Of a stretch of 64,000 nt of DNA, positions 1-11,564 are shown in pieces. The notes below the pieces were generated by a model. That model was not told where the DNA came from and made no database searches. It saw only the letters and a program-made list of their open reading frames with translations. The first letter of the stretch is position 1, and each line of letters begins with the position of its first letter. A program made the translations under genes and the position numbers. The stretch spans positions 124,001-188,000 of the forward strand of contig JADJMA010000007.1 in NCBI GenBank assembly GCA_016709845.1, written 5' to 3'. Origin of the DNA: Flammeovirgaceae bacterium (GTDB taxonomy: Bacteria > Bacteroidota > Bacteroidia > Cytophagales > Cyclobacteriaceae).

Positions 1-1562
1 CCATCATGGCAACCCAAGCGAGTGCAATTACTTTTTTATCAACGCCCGGTCAGGCGTACGAAGATGGCATGCGCTTTCTGCAATTTTATTTTGGATTGCC
101 CTTAGCTATGGTTATCCTTAGCATCACGGCCGTGCCCTGTATCATCGACTTAAAGTTTACACGGCCTACGAATATCTTGAAACCCGCTTTGATCGGAAGA
201 CTCGCACCCTGGCGGCATTTTATTTTCTGATGCTGCGGGCTTTCTGTAGGCATTACCATTTATGCTCCGGCTTTGATTTTATCCACCATGCTGGATTGGA
301 ATATTAACCTGACAACGATTTTCATTGGAACATTAGTGATGATTTATACGGTAAGTGGCGGAACCAAAGCCGTTAGCATGACCCAAAAATATCAGCTCAC
401 TATTATCATGACGGGGATGATCATTAGCAGGGTTAACGGCCTTCTATAAACTTCCGGATAACATTTCGTTTACGGAGACATTTCAGTTGGCCGGTGAAAT
501 GGGAAAAATGAATCTGATCAATCTTTCGTTTGACTTAAGTGATCGTTACAACATCTGGTCAGGCTTAATTGGAGGTTTGTTTTTATTCCTTTCATACTTT
601 GGAGCCGATCAGTCGCAGGTAGGGCGATACCTGGGCGGTAAGTCTATAACCGAAACCAGGCTCGGTCTTCTTTTCAACGGATTACTAAAGGTGCCCATGC
701 AGTTTGTTATTCTTTACATTGGCATTTTAGTATTTGTGTTTTATCAATTTAATCAGGCTCCGGTATTTCATAATCAATCGTTGATCCATAAAGCCAAGCA
801 AACAGAGTACGCAGATAAGATCACCTCGTTAGAGTCAGACTATAACAAGGTTTTTTTAGACAGGAAACAGGAAGCAGAGAATCTTATTGGGGCCATTCGC
901 AAGGAAGACACAACGCAGATTGAAGAGAGCAAAAAATCAATCGAAAAGATTCAGGCATCAGAAAAGTCAATTCGATCACAAGTGAAAGAACAAATAGCAG
1001 CTGCGAAATACCAGGCGCTAACACACTGGATAAGGATTATGTGTTCATTACCTTTGTGATGAGATATTTGCCTCACGGACTGATTGGTTTATTACTTGCG
1101 GTAGTTTTTTCGGCAGCTATGTCATCATCGGCTTCAGAGCTCAATGCACTGGCCTCTACCACTACCGTTGATATTTATAAACGTTCCATTAAGCCTAAGG
1201 CCAATGATTATCACTATGTATCAGCATCGAAATGGTTTACAGCCGGATGGGCTGTTTTTGGGATGTTATTTGCATCGATTGCCAATCAGGCTGAGAATTT
1301 AATTCAGTTCGTGAATATAGTTGGATCTATATTTTATGGAACCATTCTTGGTATTTTCTTATCCGCCTTTTATCTAAAATACTTAAAATCGAACGCCATA
1401 TTTATTGCTGGTATTGTAGCGGAGGCTGTGATTGTGTATTGCTACTTCTTTACAGAGATTGCTTTTCTACTCTACAATATTATTGGCTGTTTGGTTGTTG
1501 TTGTATTGGGATTTGTCATCCAGTACGTGGAGAATCAGTTCATAAAAAAAGCATCCCGATAA
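1..1562 (+). CDS. Sodium:solute symporter (SSS/SLC5 family), 5' partial, frame-broken
   Basis: Inner-membrane Na+-coupled transporter of the SSS family; the substrate cannot be told. The gene enters the window already past its first membrane segment. Reading resumes in three frames: 6-230, 487-1059 and 1041-1562, with breaks near 228, 428 and 1035. Family landmarks are the stretch with STPGQAYEDGMR at the start, GADQSQVGRYL near the middle, and AAMSSSASELNALASTTTVD followed by the final membrane helices. A long charged coiled-coil-like insertion (about 780-1020) sits between membrane segments, as in several Bacteroidota members. The stop codon lies inside a hairpin. The breaks are probably sequence errors because the family sequence continues cleanly across each one. 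Confidence 0.85.
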
Positions 1563-1572
1563 ATCGGGATGC
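1551..1572. terminator. Hairpin terminator between convergent genes
   Basis: A perfect 10-bp inverted repeat (GCATCCCGAT / ATCGGGATGC) with a 2-base centre is preceded by seven A and followed shortly by six T. It overlaps the stop codon of the symporter and faces the 3' end of the DUF2911 gene, so it can serve both strands. Confidence 0.8.
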
Positions 1573-1597
1573 CTGAACTTTTTTGATTTAGATAGAA

Positions 1598-2440
1598 TTA
1601 CTTCAAACCTTTTTGAAGATTTTCGTTCATCATTTGATAATCTCGATTGTTGGCAGCCTTAGCAGCTTCCCACGATGCTTTTGAAGTTGCTAATGCGCCA
1701 GTTTTGTCACCTAACTCTTTTTGAATTCTTGCTTTCTGATATAATATGTAATAAGCTGGATTTGCTTCAACGGCTTTATTAACCCATTCAAGAGCCTGCT
1801 TCAAATCTTTTCCATTTTCAAGATAATAAACTGCTGCATTGAAATAATTGTTAGGATTTATTTTTGTAGCAGCCTCAATCGACTTCATCACTTTAGCATC
1901 GAAATCAACAGCAATCGTAAATTTTACTGAGGTATTTTCCCAGGCAATTTGAACTTTAGCAGTTTTGCTGTCTGCGGCAATGTCGCCAATTCCAATAGTT
2001 AAGGTCTCAACTTTCTCTGTTAATTTTTCTGACTTCACCTTAAAATTAGCGGCCTCCTTACTTTTGTCATAATCTCCTGTGTTTCCACCCAGGCTTATGT
2101 CTTTATATAATGAAACAGTCCATTCAGAGGCTCCCGGCCAGGTGAAAATCAAGTATTCGCCTTTTGGCACAGCAATGCCTTCAACCTTTACATCATCACT
2201 AAAAGTGATCTTGGTTCCAGTATTTGCACCCGTTCTCCAGATTGCACCATTAGGAATTAAAACAGTACCCTCTCCAAAAATCTTTCTGCCTTTTGCACTA
2301 GGACGTGAATAATCAATTTTTACATCTGTCAGACCTACTACGGTGGATACAGATGCTGCGGGACTAGCCTGTGGCGTTTGTATCTGGGCATTTGCCACCA
2401 GGCCAACAGCCAATAAGATGATTAATAATGTGTTCTTCAT
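1598..2440 (-). CDS. Secreted DUF2911 protein with C-terminal TPR-like region
   Basis: Exported protein of unknown biochemical role, about 280 residues. I place the start at 2440 because the reading frame upstream is lysine-rich and poor, while MKNTLLIILLAVGLVANAQ from 2440 is a clean signal peptide. Residues of roughly 25-165 match the DUF2911 pattern common in Bacteroidota (VKIDYSRPSAKGRKIFG, GAIWRTGANTGTKITFSDDV, KGEYLIFTWPG). The last hundred residues look like one or two TPR helix pairs (ALEWVNKAVEANPAYYILYQ). It is a single intact gene transcribed toward the symporter. Family membership is clear from these motifs, but no function is known. Confidence 0.85.
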   Translation of the reverse strand: MKNTLLIILLAVGLVANAQIQTPQASPAASVSTVVGLTDVKIDYSRPSAKGRKIFGEGTVLIPNGAIWRTGANTGTKITFSDDVKVEGIAVPKGEYLIFTWPGASEWTVSLYKDISLGGNTGDYDKSKEAANFKVKSEKLTEKVETLTIGIGDIAADSKTAKVQIAWENTSVKFTIAVDFDAKVMKSIEAATKINPNNYFNAAVYYLENGKDLKQALEWVNKAVEANPAYYILYQKARIQKELGDKTGALATSKASWEAAKAANNRDYQMMNENLQKGLK

Positions 2441-2515
2441 GAGTTTGTATTTATATTTAAGCCGTAAAAATAGAACCAATTTTTTCTTTATAAAACCCAT
2501 TCAGAGTTTAGATGG

Positions 2516-3106
2516 ATGAAAGTACTGCCTTGGTCGTTTTATTTACATAAAAATGTTGCCTTAACGGCAAAAGCTCTGCTTGGCAAAGTGCTGGTAACCA
2601 ATATACAAGGAAAGAGAACGAGTGGGATTATTGTTGAAACGGAGGCTTATTCCTACAAAGAACGCGGAAGCCATGCCTATGGTAGTAAAATGACCGAACG
2701 CAACCGGATAATGTTTGAAAAGGGTGGTTTCGCTTACGTCTACTTGTGTTATGGCATTCATAATTTATTCAATGTGGTTACAAACATTCCAGGCAAAGCA
2801 GAGGCAGTTTTGATAAGAGCGTTACAGCCGCTTGAAGGATTTGAATGGATGACCCAGCGTATGGGTACTGATTCGATAAAACGAATAACATCAGGACCTG
2901 GTAAATTAACGAAAGCATTGGGTATTGATAGAACTTTTAATGGAAAGGACCTGATAACCTCCGAAGTTTGTATAGAAGAAGGTATGAAAGTAAACAACAA
3001 ACAAATTATTACCACCGCGCGTATTGGTATCGATTATGCTGGGGCCGATGCAAAACTGCCGTGGCGATTTTATCTTAAGGATAATGAATGGATAAGCAAG
3101 GTGTAA
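2516..3106 (+). CDS. 3-methyladenine DNA glycosylase (AAG/MPG family)
   Basis: Base-excision repair enzyme that removes alkylated purines such as 3-methyladenine. The intact 196-residue frame has the family signature: TKALLGK-like N-terminus, IVETEAYSYKERGSHAYG around the catalytic glutamate, FEKGGFAYVYLCYGIHNLFN, the AVLIRALQPLEG block and the GPGKLTKALGI motif. Length and motif order match bacterial AAG proteins of about 190-210 residues. An ATG four bases earlier (2512) is in another frame, so 2516 is the natural start. It is divergent from the DUF2911 gene with only 75 bases between starts. Confidence 0.93.
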   Translation: MKVLPWSFYLHKNVALTAKALLGKVLVTNIQGKRTSGIIVETEAYSYKERGSHAYGSKMTERNRIMFEKGGFAYVYLCYGIHNLFNVVTNIPGKAEAVLIRALQPLEGFEWMTQRMGTDSIKRITSGPGKLTKALGIDRTFNGKDLITSEVCIEEGMKVNNKQIITTARIGIDYAGADAKLPWRFYLKDNEWISKV

Positions 3107-3148
3107 ATGGAGAAGTACGTATTTTTAGTTTATAGATTTTCTTGTAGT

Positions 3149-4493
3149 ATGAAATTTTATTCAGCATTCTTTTTAATTTTCTTTGTCTTTATCGGCTTTT
3201 GCTCAATCCGGAGATCCTTTAGCACTATTAAATTCTCCGTACGATGAGCAGAACCCGGTCTTAAGTCCGGATGGTAAAACACTTTACTTCACGAAGAAGA
3301 CACAGGGAATTTCTGTTTCGACACAAACCGGTAGTGGTTGGTCGACTCCGAAAAATATTCCTATTCCTTATTTTATGAATCGATCTTCCTTTTTGAGCGG
3401 CCAATGGAATCCTGAGTTTTTTGTATTTGCTGCGGAGTCCTATAATACGCTTGGCGCGGAAGATATCTATGTTAGCTTTAAACGAGGGGCGGGATGGACC
3501 GAACCAATTAATTTAGGAAGCAGCATCAATACAAATTTTCAGGAAAGCAGTCCAACTTTATCAGCCGATGGCCGGCATCTTTACTTTGCTTCGAATGGAA
3601 GGCGAGGCGGCCTGGGTAGTTTCGACATTTATGTTTCTGTTCGATTAGATGACAGCTGGACCAAGTGGTCAACACCCGTGAACCTGGGACCGCTAATTAA
3701 CTCGGAAGGACGCGAACTTTTTTTCCGTAGATACGATATACAAAAATTTGCTCTTTATACTTCTACTCAAAATAGTGATGGGTATGGTGACATTCGGATT
3801 ATTAACGACAGCCTTTCAACCACACTACCTGTAGATACGGTTTTAAAAATTGTAGAGGTTAAGCGAGATAGTTATACTATATCTGATCGGAAAGTAAAAA
3901 TTACCGGCCGGGTTACAAATTCTAAAACCGGAGAAGCGGTAGTGGCAAAGATTATGTTTAGAGCTGATTCGCTGTATACCACAACCAGCAGCCGTGATGG
4001 CAGTTATACACTCATTGTTCCTTCAACCAAAATTTACTCCATAGAAGTGAATGCAAAGGCTTTTGTTAATATTTCTGAAAGACTGGATATCCATACGTTT
4101 GAAATGAACACGCTTGAGATGAATTTCAAACTTCAACCCGTAGAAGTGGGTGCCGTAGTTAACCTGAAAAATGTTCTCTTTGAATTAGGGAAAACAAATC
4201 TTCTGGAAGAGTCTTTTAACGAACTAAATGTGGTTGTTGACTTCCTTAAGTCAAATCCATCTGTGATTATTGAATTGGAAGGCCATACCGATAATCGAGG
4301 TGATGAAAAGAAGAACTTAGAACTTTCGCAACAGCGGGTTGATAAAATAAAAAGTTATCTGGTTTCAAAAGGAATCAATCAGAGACGAATTAAAGGCAAG
4401 GGTTATGGTGGAACCCGACCAATAGCCACTAATGATTCGGAAGAGGCCCGTAAATTGAACAGGCGGGTAGAATTCCGAATTTTGAAGTATTGA
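3149..4493 (+). CDS. Propeller (PD40) / carboxypeptidase-regulatory / OmpA-family outer-membrane protein
   Basis: Envelope protein probably anchored to peptidoglycan. The order of parts is a signal peptide, PD40/WD40-like propeller blades (LSPDGKTLYF, LSADGRHLYFASNGRRGGLG), a carboxypeptidase-regulatory-like beta-sandwich (KITGRVTNSKTGEAVVAK), then an OmpA C-terminal domain with VIIELEGHTDNRGD and NRRVEFRILKY. The main frame opens only at 3183, but ATG at 3149 gives a good signal peptide (MKFYSAFFLI then SLSLSAFAQ) if one T is removed from the TTTT at 3177-3180. The start is therefore 3149 with a one-base break. It resembles the larger TPR-containing paralogue at 52737-54776 but lacks the TPR part. 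Confidence 0.85.
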
Positions 4494-4579
4494 TGCCTGA
4501 GTTGATTGACCACTCACATAATTCTATCTCCAACCAATAGTGCTGGTATCTACCTTTAGTATTTAGAAAACCTAAAACT

Positions 4580-5885
4580 ATGAAAAGATACATTTACCTG
4601 GCTGCAGCGCTATTAACCGTTGCCTGCGGTCAACCCAAAGAAGCCACTCAACTTACCGAAGCCGAACTGATTGAAAAGGCTAAAGGCATACATGAACGTG
4701 TAATTACGATGGATACGCATGATGACATTAACACAACCAATTTTACTACTGAAACAAATTATTCGCAGCGACTTTCCTCTCAAGTAAATCTTCCTAAAAT
4801 GATAGAAGGTGGCCTTGATGTAGCGTGGTTTGTTGTTTACACCGGGCAAGGTGAGTTAACGAAAGATGGATATGAGAAGGCCTATGCCAATGCAGATGAT
4901 AAATTCAAGGCTATCCACAGACTTTGTGAAGAAATTGCGCCCGACAAAATTGAATTTGCGCTTACGTCTGATGATGTGCGAAGAATTGTAGCCTCGGGTA
5001 AAAAAAGTAGCCATGATAGGCGTGGAGAATGGCTACCCCATTGGATTGGATATTAAGCGGGTAAAAGAATTTCAGGAAAGAGGTGCTCGTTACATGTCAT
5101 TAGCACATAATGGCCATAGCCAATTGGCCGATTCCAATACCGGAGAGAGTGATAGCGTATGGCTTCATAATGGATTAAGTGATTTAGGTCGTGAAGTAAT
5201 CAAGGAAATGAATAAGTGGGGAATTATGGTTGATCTTTCGCATCCCGCGAAGACATCAAACATGGAAATGATGCGCTTGTCAAAAGCACCCGTTATTGCG
5301 TCATTCCTCAGCTCGTGCACTAAATGACGTAAGTCGAAACTTAGATGACGAACAATTGATGATGATAAAAGAGAAAGGTGGTGTTTACAAGCGGTAGCTT
5401 TTAAAAGCTATGTGAATACAGAGAAAAATAAAGCTAACAGTGATAAAGCAGAGGCCATTATTGCTGAAGTGGCTAAAGCGGAAGGCTTCGAGATGTTGGA
5501 GCGGTCTGCTATGCGTAATCTCACCGATGAAGCAAGAGAGACTTATTACAAAGGATATCTTGCCATTAGAGATAAGGCAAAAGATAGAATTGAGAAAGAA
5601 GTAAATCCCATTGCTCCACCGGTGGACGTGGCAGACTTTGTTAATCATATCGATTACTTAGTTAAGAAAATTGGGTTGGGGCATGTAGGTATCAGTTCCG
5701 ATTTCGATGGCGGTGGCGGTGTGTATGGCTGGAACGATGCTTCTGAAACTTTTAATGTTACACTCGAGCTAGTTAGACGAGGCTACACCGAAGAACAGAT
5801 TGGAAACCTTTGGAGTGGAAACTTACTTCGGGTTTTAGATGAGGTGCAGGCTGTTGCTAAGAAGATACAAGCAGGGGAGATGTAA
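4580..5885 (+). CDS. Membrane dipeptidase (peptidase M19) lipoprotein, frame-broken
   Basis: Zinc dipeptidase of the renal dipeptidase family, exported as a lipoprotein (MKRYIYLAAALLTVACG with lipobox cysteine at residue 16). Reading runs in three frames (4580-5010, 5013-5320, about 5340-5885) with breaks near 5000, 5315 and 5390. Zinc-binding landmarks are in order: MDTHDD near residue 45, GVENGYPIG, IMVDLSHPAK, the IAS(H)SSA block disrupted by the break near 5315, and GISSDFDGGGG near the end. Total length of about 435 residues fits the family. The breaks look like single-base errors because family sequence continues on both sides. Confidence 0.87.
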
Positions 5886-5888
5886 TTT

Positions 5889-5933
5889 ATTAGCCACAGA
5901 TTCACAGATTAAATCTGTGAATCTGTGGCTAAT
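5889..5933. terminator. Perfect 22-bp palindrome between convergent genes
   Basis: Two perfect 22-base arms (ATTAGCCACAGATTCACAGA and two more T) flank a single A. It separates the M19 dipeptidase from the oppositely directed gamma-glutamyltranspeptidase, so a bidirectional terminator is the simplest reading. The core CCACAGATTCACAGATT resembles a dispersed intergenic repeat seen in many unrelated bacterial genomes, so it may be a repeat element serving as a terminator. Confidence 0.7.
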
Positions 5934-5941
5934 CTTATTCC

Positions 5942-7629
5942 TTAATACCCCACCGCCTTATCATCACCTCGCGTATTATCGGCACCGCCTTCCAATTTTC
6001 CATTGGGCAACACCAGGATGGCATCAACACGGCCAATCGATCCTCGTGGGGTAATTTTATGACCAAGACCAATCAAGGCTAAACTATCTTTTGTTGAGAT
6101 GGCTCCACTTTCTGGAATAATTACATCGGGTATCCATTGGCTATGAATGCGTTTTGCATTTACGGCTTCCTGCATGCCCATGCCATGATCGGTAACATTA
6201 AGAATCACTTGAAAAACAGAAGTGATAATGGTAGAACCACCGGGTGTGCCGACTACCATAAATAACTTTCCATCTTTTTCACAATCGTAGGTGTCATCGC
6301 GCTAAGCATGCGTTTGTTGGGTTCAATTTTATTGGCCTCGGCACCGATCACACCAAACATGTTGGGTACGCCCGGCTTGGCACTAAAATCATCCATTTCG
6401 TTGTTAAGAAAAAAACCAGAACCAGGCACCACCACGTGCGAGCCAAACCAACCATTAATGGTAGTGGTTATGGCTGCGGCATTTCCTTTTGAGTCCACAA
6501 TCGAAAAATGTGTAGTCTCTTCCGATTCATAGCCCGCAATTTTTCCTTCTTTAACTTCAGAACTTAGCGTTGCTTTGTTAGGATTGAAGGTACTCATCCG
6601 TTCATCGTTATACTGATCATCAATCATTTGCTTTAAAGGAACCTTATAAAAATCGGGATCACCCAAATAAATGGTGCGATCTGCATACACTCTGCGCTCG
6701 GCTTCTGTCATTAAGTGAATTGTTTCTGCTGTATTAAAGCCCCATGCTTTTATCGGATAGGGTTCAACGGATTTAAGAAGTTGAATGAGACACACCCCAC
6801 CGCTTGAGGAAGGCGGCATAGAAATTACTTTATACTCTTTGTAATCTGCAACAATAGGATCACGCCACGCAGCCGAATAATTCTTTAAATCTTCCAGTGT
6901 AATAAGTCCCTTACCACGGGTCATTTCGGCTACTATGTCTTGTGCGGTTTTTCCTTCATAAAAACCCGCGCGACCTTCATCGCGAATTCGCTCCAACGTA
7001 TGGCCTAATTCAATCCATTTAATCGAGTCACCTGTTTTCCAATTATCTTTCAATAGAAATTCGGGTTTAACCGTATTATACTTTAAAAAGATCTTCTTTC
7101 ATTTCGTTAAACCAGTTAGCCTCACGCTCAGATAATGCAAATCCATTAAGAGCTAAATCAATGGCAGGTTGCACTAAATCTTTCCACGGTAGAGTTCCAT
7201 ATTTTTTATGAGCTTCTACCATGCCATCCACAGATCCGGGAACTCCAGAGGCAAGATGTCCTTGTGTGCTTAATTCTGGTATTACATTTCCATCGCCATC
7301 TAAATACATATTGGTGGTTGCCAATCCAGGTGCCTTCTCACGAAAATCCAGTGCGGCTGAGGTGCCATCAGCTAACCGAACTACCATAAATCCGCCACCG
7401 CCAATGTTTCCAGCTGCAGGGAATACAACGGCTAAAGCAAATTGAGTGGCGATTGCGGCATCTACTGCGTTACCACCTTTTTCATTACATCCAGGCCAAC
7501 CTGAGAGGCGAGGGGATGGGCAGTAACAACCATGGCCGAATCAGCCAGCAAACCAAGAACCTTTTCTTTCTTAGAAGTTTGACAAGCGAGGACTATAACG
7601 GCCAACAAAAGAACAAAGAAGCGTTTCAT
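5942..7629 (-). CDS. ggt: Gamma-glutamyltranspeptidase lipoprotein, frame-broken
   Basis: Ntn hydrolase that transfers or hydrolyses the gamma-glutamyl group of glutathione and related peptides outside the cytoplasm. Start at 7629 gives MKRFFVLLLAVIVLACQ, a lipoprotein signal. Reading passes through frames 7629-7480, 7475-7076, 7053-6253 and 6259-5942, with breaks near 7478, 7065 and 6256. Landmarks: GGNAVDAAIATQFAL near residue 55, NIGGGGFMVV, and the autocatalytic site TTHFSIVDSKGNA, whose second threonine would become the N-terminal nucleophile of the small subunit, followed by GSGFFLNNEMDDF. Total of about 562 residues is normal. The break at 7478 is one A lost from AAAAAA before GGTGGTAACGC. 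Confidence 0.88.
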
Positions 7630-7685
7630 GGGTTTTACGGTTGGTTTTGTGAGCCTAAATGTATTACTTCCAGTCGAAGAAAGCC

Positions 7686-8316
7686 ATGAGTCTGAGAAAA
7701 GAAAAAGCCGCCCGCCTTAAACTAAGTGTCCTTGATCACACCATTCGCCTTATCGGCAAAAAGTCGTTTGATGATCTTTATGTTGAGGAGATTTGTTCCA
7801 AAGTAAAAATTTCAAAGGTTACGTTGTTCAAATATTTCCCACAAAAGGAAGATATACTATTATACTACTTTAGAGTATGGTGCCTTAAACGAGCAGTGGA
7901 ACCCTGGGAAAAAGCCCAAAGAAGGAATCTCTGCTATAACCTATCTTTTTGATAAACTTGCAGGAAGATTTTGAAGCGCATCCCGGCATCATATTAAGTC
8001 TGTTTGCCTACCTGACGGACCTTAAACGAGCCCTAAGCCTTTTCCTCTAAAGGTTGAAGAAAAGAAATTTTTGTTTCCTGAAATTAAAGATATACATACT
8101 GTCGAGATTCAATCGGTAGATCAAATGTTTGAGAAGTTTGCATTGGATGCAATTTTCAAAAAGGAGATTACCAAGTCAGCGTCTACCCGCGATCTCACTA
8201 ATTTACTCAGCACACTTTTTTATGGTTCGGTAGTTACGGCCCATATTCAGCAACTTACCCCAATAAAGTTTTTCTTTCGGAAGAATGTAGAGATGGTGCT
8301 GAAGGGGTTGAATTAG
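7686..8316 (+). CDS. TetR/AcrR-type transcriptional regulator, frame-broken
   Basis: DNA-binding repressor-like protein of about 210 residues. The N-terminal 50 residues carry the TetR helix-turn-helix (VEEICSKVKISKVTLFKYFPQKEDIL). The C-terminal ligand domain is spread over two further frames, with breaks near 7925 and 8030, ending with FFFRKNVEMVLKGLN. Start at the ATG at 7686 follows TetR alignment; the nine codons upstream are not typical. It is divergent from ggt with only 56 bases between the two starts, so it might control ggt or itself. The ligand is unknown. Confidence 0.75.
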
Positions 8317-8405
8317 GGAGTCCATAGTATTGAGTATTTTGTCCTTAGTCTTAAGAAAACTTATTTGTTACTTTATACTATTGTCTAAAGACTATAGACT
8401 GTGTA

Positions 8406-8600
8406 CTATTTCATCCTTACCGTCTTAGTTCTCTTTCGTTCAAACAGTTGAATGTGTCTGTTACCAACCGGAATGTCAATTCTATATTTATTACCCCTTG
8501 GCCACACTTTATGGTAGCGCGGTTTTGTCACTTTGGTGCCTGAGGAACTGCAGCCCAAACAGAGCAATAAGCATATAAGGATAAGAATACCTTTCGTCAT
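8406..8600 (-). CDS. Small basic lipoprotein, unknown function
   Basis: A 64-residue frame with a classical lipoprotein signal (MTKGILILICLLLCLGCSSS, lipobox LGC with the cysteine at 17) followed by a basic tail rich in Arg and Lys (KRTKTVRMK at the end). I do not recognise a family. The intact lipobox and the position as a lone gene in an otherwise empty 420-base interval support a real gene. The intervals on either side (8317-8405 and 8601-8739) show no coding pattern. Confidence 0.6.
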   Translation of the reverse strand: MTKGILILICLLLCLGCSSSGTKVTKPRYHKVWPRGNKYRIDIPVGNRHIQLFERKRTKTVRMK

Positions 8601-8739
8601 GTACGGAAACTCAACTTTAAAAATAGCTTTTTATTTCAACTTGGGGTAAGTAAATTAACCCAACTATCAGAATGAAAATAGTAGGTTTCGGAATGTAAAC
8701 GCTTAATCCTTGTCGCTAATAACTCGTATAGACTTTTTG

Positions 8740-11502
8740 ATGAAATATAGAAAAGCCGGGCTGCTAATAGTTGTACTTTCCTTTTTGCATTGGCATTCAA
8801 ATGCCCAGCTTAGACAACTACAAATAATAAATAATCGTGTGACTAGTCTTGCAGATAGCATAAAGACTATCCTGTCGTAAGACCCCTGATTTCATTTGAG
8901 GTAGATCAAAAGGACTTCTTTTCAGACCAACACTCACCTTTAACCGTTACTTACCAAACGAAGGCTTATGATCGAAGCGGTGTTTATGGCACTATTCAGT
9001 TTTTGAACTCAACATCAGATACGCTTACACTTTCTAATGTAGTGCCCTTTGGCCGAATGAATACGATGGCCCATATTACAGGATTAGGTGATCATAGACT
9101 CTCGCGCACCCACTTATTTATTCCAGATCGCAAACCCATAAACGTAATTGTGCCCGACAATGCCTGGGAGTTGGGCTATTCCAGTATCAGGATTAATGAT
9201 GAAATAAATTTGTTCGGAGTTGTAAGGCGCGATCCAACATCACTTATTCATGCTACTCAAAACGATTTGAAACCATACTTGCTCCTGGTGGTTCGGTAAC
9301 GTATAATTTTTATGCAGACTTGTTTACCGGCAACTGGCAGGCCGGGGTTAGAGAAGTTTTTCAAAAACGATATTTATATGATGTTAAGGATTTTGATGAT
9401 ACGCTGTACAAACGCAAAGATCTGGCGTGGATAAGAAAAGCCTATGTGATGCATCTGATGATGGCGTGGGATAAGGATTTTTACGATGACAAAAGGCGGA
9501 TTTCAACTTAAAAATTTCTATGAAAAAGGAATGAAGCAATTTGGCGGTGATGATGTGTTGCATTTGGCCAACGTGGCCACACTGGGAGTAGACCAACGCA
9601 ATCAATTTGATTTGTATCGCGACTTACCTGGGAGGTCTTCCCGGTTTGCAATTAGCGGCAAATGATTTGCGAAGTGCGGGTGCAAAATTATTTGTGGCGT
9701 ATAATCCGTGGGATGAGAGCACTCGTGCCGAAGGTCACATAAAAGGGTTAACTGATTTGCTTTCGGGTACATCAGCCGATGGGGTTGTGCTTGATACCAA
9801 GGGCGAATCAAGTCGCGAACTTCAAGAAGCTGCAGATGGTGTTAAGTCTGGAGTAATTATGTACAGCGAAGGCATGGCGGTTCCTAAAGACATGCAGGGG
9901 ATAATTAGTGGCCGGGTGCACAATGCGCTTTATTATCCACCCATGCTTAACCTTAATAAATTCATCAAACCCGACTTTACGATTTTTCGCGTAGCTGAAG
10001 TTTATAAAGAACCTATTCAAAGGGAATATGCAGTAGCATTTTTTAATGGATATGGAACAGAAATTAACCAATTTGCACCTGGGCATCCGGATTGGGAGGA
10101 TGAGCAAAACGTTATATCTGGGAAGAACAACAAGAATACTCAGAGAAAATAGTAAACTATTCACAACCGATTATGAACCATTAATCCCAACCCTTTGCGA
10201 TAGCGTGTGGGTAAATAGATGGCAATCGGATAATAAAACCCTTTACACGATATTTAGTCTTAAGCCGGAAGGGTTTCATAATATGCTCTTTGAAATTCCT
10301 TCTTTAAAAACTCGCTTGATTGACCTGTGGAAACACGAAGCAGTGGAAACCAAAGTACTAAACGGAAAGACTTATGCAGTAAGTAATATCGATGGGTTTG
10401 ATATTAGGAATTTGGCACTAAACAACGAAGGAAATGTTTCCTGTATTGCAAGTTTTAATCCAACGCTTCAAGTACAAATAAAGGTGATCGGTTAATTGGC
10501 AAGCTTACGGGCGATTACATTAAAACTGGAAGGGGAATCCTGCGTATGATAAAGAGCCAATAAGAATAATCAATGCTTTAGGTGAAATCAATATTTCACT
10601 CTCGCAGAACCTGGGTCGGTATGAGGGTAAGATTGTAGTGCAGGCTTTTCATGAAGATGATTTACTTGATGAACAGATTCTTTATTTAAAGCCCGGTACT
10701 CCCAAGCTAATTTCTGAGCGGGATCATACAACGCCAATAAAAAAGATTCCCACTAACATGGTAATTATTCCGGCAGGTAAGTTGACTATTCATTACACGC
10801 AAGGCGATGAATTTATTCCTTATCCCAAAGATCATGAAGGCGAAGTTATTTCATTTGATTCCTTCGCGATGGATAAGTATCCGGTTACTAATGCTGACTT
10901 TAAAAAATTTCTTGACGCTACCAATTATCAACCCACTGATACCGCAAATTTTTTAAAGCATTGGATTCATCATCAAATCCCGAAAGGACAAAAAAATTTT
11001 CCGGTAACGTATATATCGCACGAAGATGCGCTTGCCTATGCAACATGGGCCGGAAAGCGGTTACCAACAGAATTGGAATGGCAATATGCTGCGCAAACTT
11101 CCAAAGCCAATGAATGGCCCTGGAAACAACTCTCCCGGTTACCCGTAAAGAAACCTATGTAACGGAAACATTAACTGTTAAAAATATTGAAGGAATTGAT
11201 CCCCGTAATTGTAATCTGGTGATGGACAGTTATATGCGGTGGGCAAATATAAAAGGGTGAATCCTCTCGGCTTATACGATTTGGTTGGCAGTGTTTGGCA
11301 GTTAACCAACGATGTTTATGAAAGTGGAAGCTACCGATACATTATTATGAAAGGAGGCAGTTATTTCAAGCCATCATCGAGTTGGTGGTATGTGCAAGGC
11401 GGTCCGCGCGAGTTACATTATCGCCAATTCTTACTGCGGGTTTCGCAAGGATTTGAACGGAACGCAACGGTTGGATTTCGCTGTGTTGCAGATATAAAAT
11501 AG
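8740..11502 (+). CDS. Secreted glycosidase-like barrel fused to formylglycine-generating-enzyme-like domain, heavily frame-broken
   Basis: One large secreted protein of about 920 residues, read across at least seven frame changes. Start ATG at 8740 gives the signal peptide MKYRKAGLLIVVLSFLHWHSNAQ. The first part (to about 9290) is a beta-rich region (VTYQTKAYDRSGVYG, NSTSDTLTLSNVVPFGRM). Then comes a glycoside-hydrolase-like alpha/beta barrel (GLPGLQLAANDLRSAGAKLF, AYNPWDES, ADGVVLDTKGESS, SGVIMYSEGM). The last part (10740-11502) is an FGE/SUMF1-type domain with KIPTNMVIIPAGK, DKYPVTNADFKKFL, ATWAGKRLPTELEWQYAAQ, NPLGLYDLVGSVWQLTNDV and GFRCVADIK. In such standalone domains the role is often binding or oxidation rather than sulfatase activation. 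The barrel substrate cannot be told. It heads a run with the two oxidoreductases downstream. Breaks lie near 8879, 9272, 9505, 9590, 10110, 10490, 10540, 11155 and 11235. Confidence 0.65.
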
Positions 11503-11564
11503 TTTACATCTTCATAATTATCATCTATCTTTCAAGAAAGGCACTTCAACTAACTATCTACTAT

